Positions 6,179 through 8,925 of a stretch of 8,925 nucleotides of DNA are shown here, in pieces (position 1 is the first letter of the stretch; each line of letters opens with the position of its first letter). Both the position numbers and the translations under genes were made by a program. This stretch comes from an uncultured Clostridia bacterium. Its GTDB lineage: Bacteria > Bacillota > Clostridia > UMGS1810. The stretch is from assembly GCA_905210855.1 (NCBI GenBank), contig CAJLYL010000068.1, positions 1 through 8,925 of the forward strand, read 5' to 3'. Below the pieces are notes generated by a model. The model was not told the DNA's origin, did no database searches, and saw only the letters and a list, made by a program, of their open reading frames with translations.

Positions 6179-6196
6179 AATAAGGTTAGCTTTACA
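6179..6196. promoter_or_regulatory. Third operator-like site
   Basis: AATAAGGTTAGCTTTACA matches the palindrome at 14 of 18 positions, with 11 of 12 in the right-hand part GTTAGCTTTACA. Its centre is 40 bp beyond the second site. It lies at the edge of the repeat region, so it could also be a repeat remnant. Confidence 0.35.
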
Positions 6197-6248
6197 ACCC
6201 CTCAGTCAGCGCTTGAATCCATCCACCGCCAAACACAGATTCGCACTA

Positions 6249-6319
6249 AGGCGGGGGCATATGTTGTGTGTCGGCGAGTGCCATAGCGGCTGCGTGCCGA
6301 GCAGATACACAACATATGC
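6249..6319 (-). repeat. Dispersed palindromic repeat, copy 2
   Basis: Perfect 13-bp arms GCATATGTTGTGT (6257-6269) and ACACAACATATGC (6307-6319), with an inner TCGGC/GCCGA pair (6271-6275 with 6296-6300), make a strong hairpin of about 63 nt. Both halves are also found, inverted, in copy 1 at 4169-4192 and 4321-4360. Copy 2 lies 272 bp beyond the recF stop and contains no gene. Confidence 0.75.
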
Positions 6320-6356
6320 ATGAGCCAAAGAACAAATTGCGCAAAGGCGAGGGGGT

Positions 6357-6524
6357 GTGTATTTTATTTTGAGCGCGGCGAAAATCTTCCGTCAAAGGCT
6401 GTGTATGTGTTTTTTATTTTCAGACGACGAGTTCAGCGCTACCGCACTGCTGTCCGAGGAGTTAAGAATAAAAAATACATACACAGACGGCACAAGTCTG
6501 TGTGCGCGTCAAAATAAAATATAC
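6357..6524. repeat. Nested imperfect palindrome, MITE-like
   Basis: Outer arms: 6357-6372 pairs with 6509-6524 (16 positions, one mismatch; core TATTTTATTTTGA) and runs on into GCGC on both sides. Inner arms: 6399-6419 pairs with 6466-6486 (CTGTGTATGT block, 19 of 21). The ORFs on the plus strand across it are products of the repeat, with no recognisable domain. The whole 6181-6590 stretch is non-coding and made of copy 2, this palindrome and TGACTGAGG-type remnants. Confidence 0.7.
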
Positions 6525-6526
6525 AT

Positions 6527-6539
6527 CACCGAGCCGGTG
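6527..6539 (-). terminator. Weak possible terminator after recF
   Basis: On the minus strand CACCG-GCT-CGGTG forms a 5-bp stem, followed by a T/A-rich run containing two TTTT blocks. It lies 52 bp after the recF stop. The stem is short and the T-tract interrupted, so recF termination here is uncertain. Confidence 0.3.
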
Positions 6540-6590
6540 CAAAGTTCACTTTTTACATTTCCTCAGTCAGCTGCGCCGCCTTATTCATTA

Positions 6591-7658
6591 TCACCCTGTC
6601 ACTTTTCCGCCATCCACATGAAAATACTGCGTATCGCCGTCGCGGATTATCTCCTTTTCCGTGGAAGTGATGAATATCTGCCTGTCCTTTATGTTGTTGA
6701 GAAAAAAATCTCTCCTGTCCGCGTCCAGCTCACTTAATATATCGTCAAGCAGGAGTATCGGCTCTCTGCCGACCGCCTCGCGGATTATTTCACACTCGGC
6801 AAGCTTCATCTTGAGTATGCAGGTGCGTATCTGCCCCTGCGAGCCGAATTTTTTCAGTTCCTTGCCGCCGAAGAGTATCTCTATGTCGTCCCTGTGCGGT
6901 CCTGTGAGCGTTATGCCCTTTTCAAGCTCGCGGTCAAGGTTTGCTTCAAGCTGATATATAAAATTTTCTCTGTCGGCAAAATCTCCTTTTACACTCGGAC
7001 GGTAATCAAATGTCGTGTTCTCTCCGGCTCCGCCGCAATAAAATTTTGCGGTGTGCTCCGTGAGCAAATCCGTAAGCCGTGCGCGGTATGAACAGATGAG
7101 CGTGCCGTACTCGGCAAGCTTTTCATTCCATACGGGCAGGGTGTCGAGCATATTTTTATTTTTGCTCTTGAGTATGTTATTGCGCTGAAACAGCACCTTG
7201 CAATACATCAGCAGCGTGCGGAAATACACAGGCTTTATCTGACTGAGCAGCACATCGGAAAACTGACGCCGCACCCCGGGGCCCTCTTTCACCACGCCGA
7301 GCATATCGGGCGTGAAGATGACGGTGTTTATCATGCCAACAAGCTCGCTGAGTTTTTCTATCGGCACAGAGTTTATTTTTATGTTTTTCTTGTCGCCGAT
7401 GTAAATCTCGGCGGTGCTGTCGCGCACGTCATCGTTAAAATCTATGGAAAACCTGGAATATTTTTCGCCGAATTTTATCACATCGTCATCCCTCGGAGTT
7501 CTGTACGATTTGCCGCGACAAAAGAAATACAGCGCCTCCACGATGTTGGTCTTGCCCTGACCGTTGAGTCCGTAGATGACATTTGCCTTGGGAGAAAATT
7601 TAATCTCCTGTTTTGCATAGTTTCTGAAATTTTCAAGATATACTTTGTTTATGAACAT
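6591..7658 (-). CDS. recF: RecF, DNA gap-repair ATPase
   Basis: SMC/ABC-type ATPase that helps load RecA at gaps and stalled forks together with RecO and RecR. 355 residues, near the family's usual 360-370. The N-terminus FINKVYLENFRNY is typical. Walker A is GLNGQGKT (30-37), the ABC signature loop is SQGQIRT (273-279), and Walker B is ILLLDD (301-306) followed by the D-loop SELD. All catalytic motifs are intact. The ATG at 7658 overlaps the end of yaaA by 10 nt and has only a weak ribosome site, which suggests translational coupling. In most Firmicutes gyrB follows; here a 410-bp repeat region and an HTH/membrane unit follow instead. Confidence 0.96.
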   Translation of the reverse strand: MFINKVYLENFRNYAKQEIKFSPKANVIYGLNGQGKTNIVEALYFFCRGKSYRTPRDDDVIKFGEKYSRFSIDFNDDVRDSTAEIYIGDKKNIKINSVPIEKLSELVGMINTVIFTPDMLGVVKEGPGVRRQFSDVLLSQIKPVYFRTLLMYCKVLFQRNNILKSKNKNMLDTLPVWNEKLAEYGTLICSYRARLTDLLTEHTAKFYCGGAGENTTFDYRPSVKGDFADRENFIYQLEANLDRELEKGITLTGPHRDDIEILFGGKELKKFGSQGQIRTCILKMKLAECEIIREAVGREPILLLDDILSELDADRRDFFLNNIKDRQIFITSTEKEIIRDGDTQYFHVDGGKVTG

Positions 7659-7870
7659 ACTCTCAATTCCGCAATCTGACCCTCATATTCGACCTTTATC
7701 TCATAATCGGGATAAATTTTTCTGCCGCGGTGAAGCTCCTTTTCGCCGTTTACGGTTACACAGCCCTCTGATATCAGAAATTTTGCGTCCGTGCCGTCGC
7801 CGGCAATGCCCGAAAATTTCAGCAGGCTGTCAAGCTTGATAAACGGGGTTTTAATTTTCAGTTCGTCCAT
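7649..7870 (-). CDS. yaaA: YaaA-type small S4 RNA-binding domain protein
   Basis: 73 residues made almost entirely of one S4 RNA-binding fold: IKLDSLLKFSGIAGDGTDAK (about 11-30), then LISEGCVTVNGE and HRGRKIYP, which match the short YaaA/RlbA protein found between dnaN and recF. Its precise role is not well defined; RNA or ribosome binding is expected from the fold. AAAGGAC lies 6 nt before the ATG. It starts 44 bp after the dnaN stop with no evident separate promoter, and overlaps recF by 10 nt, so dnaN-yaaA-recF appear to be one transcription unit. Confidence 0.92.
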   Translation of the reverse strand: MDELKIKTPFIKLDSLLKFSGIAGDGTDAKFLISEGCVTVNGEKELHRGRKIYPDYEIKVEYEGQIAELRVCS

Positions 7871-7914
7871 TTTTTTGTCCTTTCGGTTTTTATAAAGGTG
7901 AGGGGATGTATAAA

Positions 7915-8925
7915 TTACAGTCTTCTCGGCAGAACCATATATAGGAATGAATCACCCTCCACCGGTTTTATCACGCACGGGCTTATCTCCGTGTTAAACT
8001 CAAACACAGCTTTTTCGTGCTCAATGCTCTTGAGCGCGTCGAGCAGCAGACGTGAATCTATTCCTATTCTGAGATTATTGCCCTGTTTATCTATGGTTAT
8101 ACTCTCGTCAAAATTACCGCGCTTCGATATGCACTGCACATTTATCTGAGTGTCGCTGATGTTGAGAATAATAGGAATCTTCGGGTCGTCATAATTTATT
8201 ATGATTGACGCCCTCTCCACCATGTCCGCAAAATCTTTCACATTTATGGTCGCCCTTATGGCGCAGTTTGTGGGAATAGCTTTTGTGTAGTCAAAAAACT
8301 CTCCCTCAAGCAGACGGGCAATTACGGTGAATGTGTCAAAGCTGAACATGACGCTGTTGTTTTTGATATTTATTTCTACTATGGTCTCGTCATCCTTTAA
8401 AATCTTGACAAGCTCGTTGAGCACCCTGCCCGGCACGACAAACGATATATCCTCAAAATTGGTTTCGGGTATAATCTGATTGCGCAGCGCAAGGCGGCTG
8501 CCGTCTATGGATATCACCTTCATGTTGCTCTTTTGAATTTCAAACTTTGAGCCGGTGAGTATCGGTCTGCTCTCGCTTGTGGATATGGAAAAGATGGTGT
8601 TCTTTATTATCTCTTTTAGGTCGCGGGAATATATCTTTATAGTCTCGCCGTTTTCTACCCTCTTTATCTCCGGATAACCCTCTGCCGAAAGATAAAGAAT
8701 ATTGAATTTTGTGTTGGCGCAGGATATTTTTATCTCATTGTTGTCTGTCGTGACAAACTCCACATCGCCGTCGGGAAGTTTGCGCACAATTTCCGAAAGT
8801 ATTCTTGCGTCAATTATGAGGCTTCCTTTCTCTCTGATATCCGCGTCGAACACGCTCTCGACAGACAGGTCGAGGTCGCTTCCCGTAAGCTTGATATTTT
8901 CGTCGGCGTCTATTTTTATGCCTTT
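7915..8925 (-). CDS. dnaN: DnaN, DNA polymerase III sliding clamp (5' end outside window)
   Basis: Ring-shaped beta clamp that tethers the replicative polymerase to DNA. 336 C-terminal residues are visible; against the usual roughly 365-370, about 30 N-terminal residues lie beyond the right edge. The frame stays open to base 8925, where it reads KGIKIDADENIKLTGSDLDL, a typical first clamp domain strand region, so the GTG at 8853 is internal and not the start. The protein ends with YMVLPRRL, in the place of the usual clamp C-terminal LP(V/M)R segment. First visible gene of the dnaN-yaaA-recF unit; dnaA is expected just outside the window but cannot be seen. Confidence 0.96.
   Translation of the reverse strand, partial: KGIKIDADENIKLTGSDLDLSVESVFDADIREKGSLIIDARILSEIVRKLPDGDVEFVTTDNNEIKISCANTKFNILYLSAEGYPEIKRVENGETIKIYSRDLKEIIKNTIFSISTSESRPILTGSKFEIQKSNMKVISIDGSRLALRNQIIPETNFEDISFVVPGRVLNELVKILKDDETIVEINIKNNSVMFSFDTFTVIARLLEGEFFDYTKAIPTNCAIRATINVKDFADMVERASIIINYDDPKIPIILNISDTQINVQCISKRGNFDESITIDKQGNNLRIGIDSRLLLDALKSIEHEKAVFEFNTEISPCVIKPVEGDSFLYMVLPRRL

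Noticed and set aside
6538..6555. Fourth operator-like site near the recF end (TGCAAAGTTCACTTT core)
   Set aside because: It matches the core at 13 of 15 bases but loses the dyad at one end and lies about 350 bp away inside repeat-derived sequence; not enough to call.
6320..6737. Two plus-strand ORFs (6320-6517 and 6357-6737)
   Set aside because: They translate the nested palindrome and, for the longer one, run antisense into recF; no independent coding evidence.
8578..8586. DnaA-box-like TGTGGATAT inside dnaN
   Set aside because: A single one-mismatch site in coding sequence without neighbours; expected by chance.
1..8925. CRISPR array, tRNA, rRNA, transposase or prophage genes
   Set aside because: I looked for regular spaced repeats, tRNA-like folds and recombinase motifs on both strands and saw none.

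Overview
The window looks like a chromosomal segment of a low-to-mid GC Gram-positive bacterium, most likely a gut-type clostridium (Firmicutes/Bacillota). The evidence is a complete ctsR-mcsA-mcsB-clpC heat-shock operon, a dnaN-yaaA-recF replication/repair block, strong AGGAGG Shine-Dalgarno sites, TTGACA/TATAAT promoters and small dispersed palindromic repeats of a type I recall from clostridial genomes. The exact lineage cannot be fixed from sequence alone. Every convincing protein gene lies on the minus strand, so transcription runs right to left; + strand ORFs are shadows or repeat artefacts.

Layout in transcription order. (1) 8925-6591: dnaN (5' end outside the window), the small S4-domain gene yaaA, and recF, which overlaps yaaA by 10 nt. 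(2) 6590-6181: about 410 bp without a gene, holding a nested imperfect palindrome, a 13-bp-arm inverted repeat and parts of a dispersed repeat. (3) 6196-5460: a promoter with an 18-bp perfect palindrome at the start of transcription, a small XRE-type HTH regulator interrupted by one in-frame TAG, and a four-helix membrane protein with its ribosome binding site on the regulator's stop codon. (4) 5459-4979: about 480 bp without a gene, holding a dense cluster of DnaA-box-like 9-mers (5243-5370), a 12-bp-stem hairpin and an A/T tract that leads into the ctsR promoter. (5) 4978-94: ctsR promoter and CtsR operator, then ctsR, a 323-bp gap filled by a dispersed repeat, mcsA, mcsB and clpC, closed by a strong bidirectional terminator at 55-81.

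How the genes work together: CtsR should repress its own operon through heptad repeats just downstream of the promoter. McsA and McsB form the protein-arginine kinase complex that inactivates CtsR and marks proteins for ClpC-ClpP degradation. The replication genes dnaN, yaaA and recF normally sit next to dnaA at the origin, with gyrB after recF; here recF is instead followed by the HTH/membrane pair, the DnaA-box cluster and the heat-shock operon.

The points most worth a second look are the DnaA-box cluster outside its usual place, the nonsense codon in the recognition region of the HTH regulator, three operator-like dyads at 42- and 40-bp spacing in front of that regulator, substitutions in two normally conserved active-site motifs of McsB, and related repeats in opposite orientation on either side of the ctsR/DnaA-box/HTH segment. 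I saw no wholly new multi-gene system.
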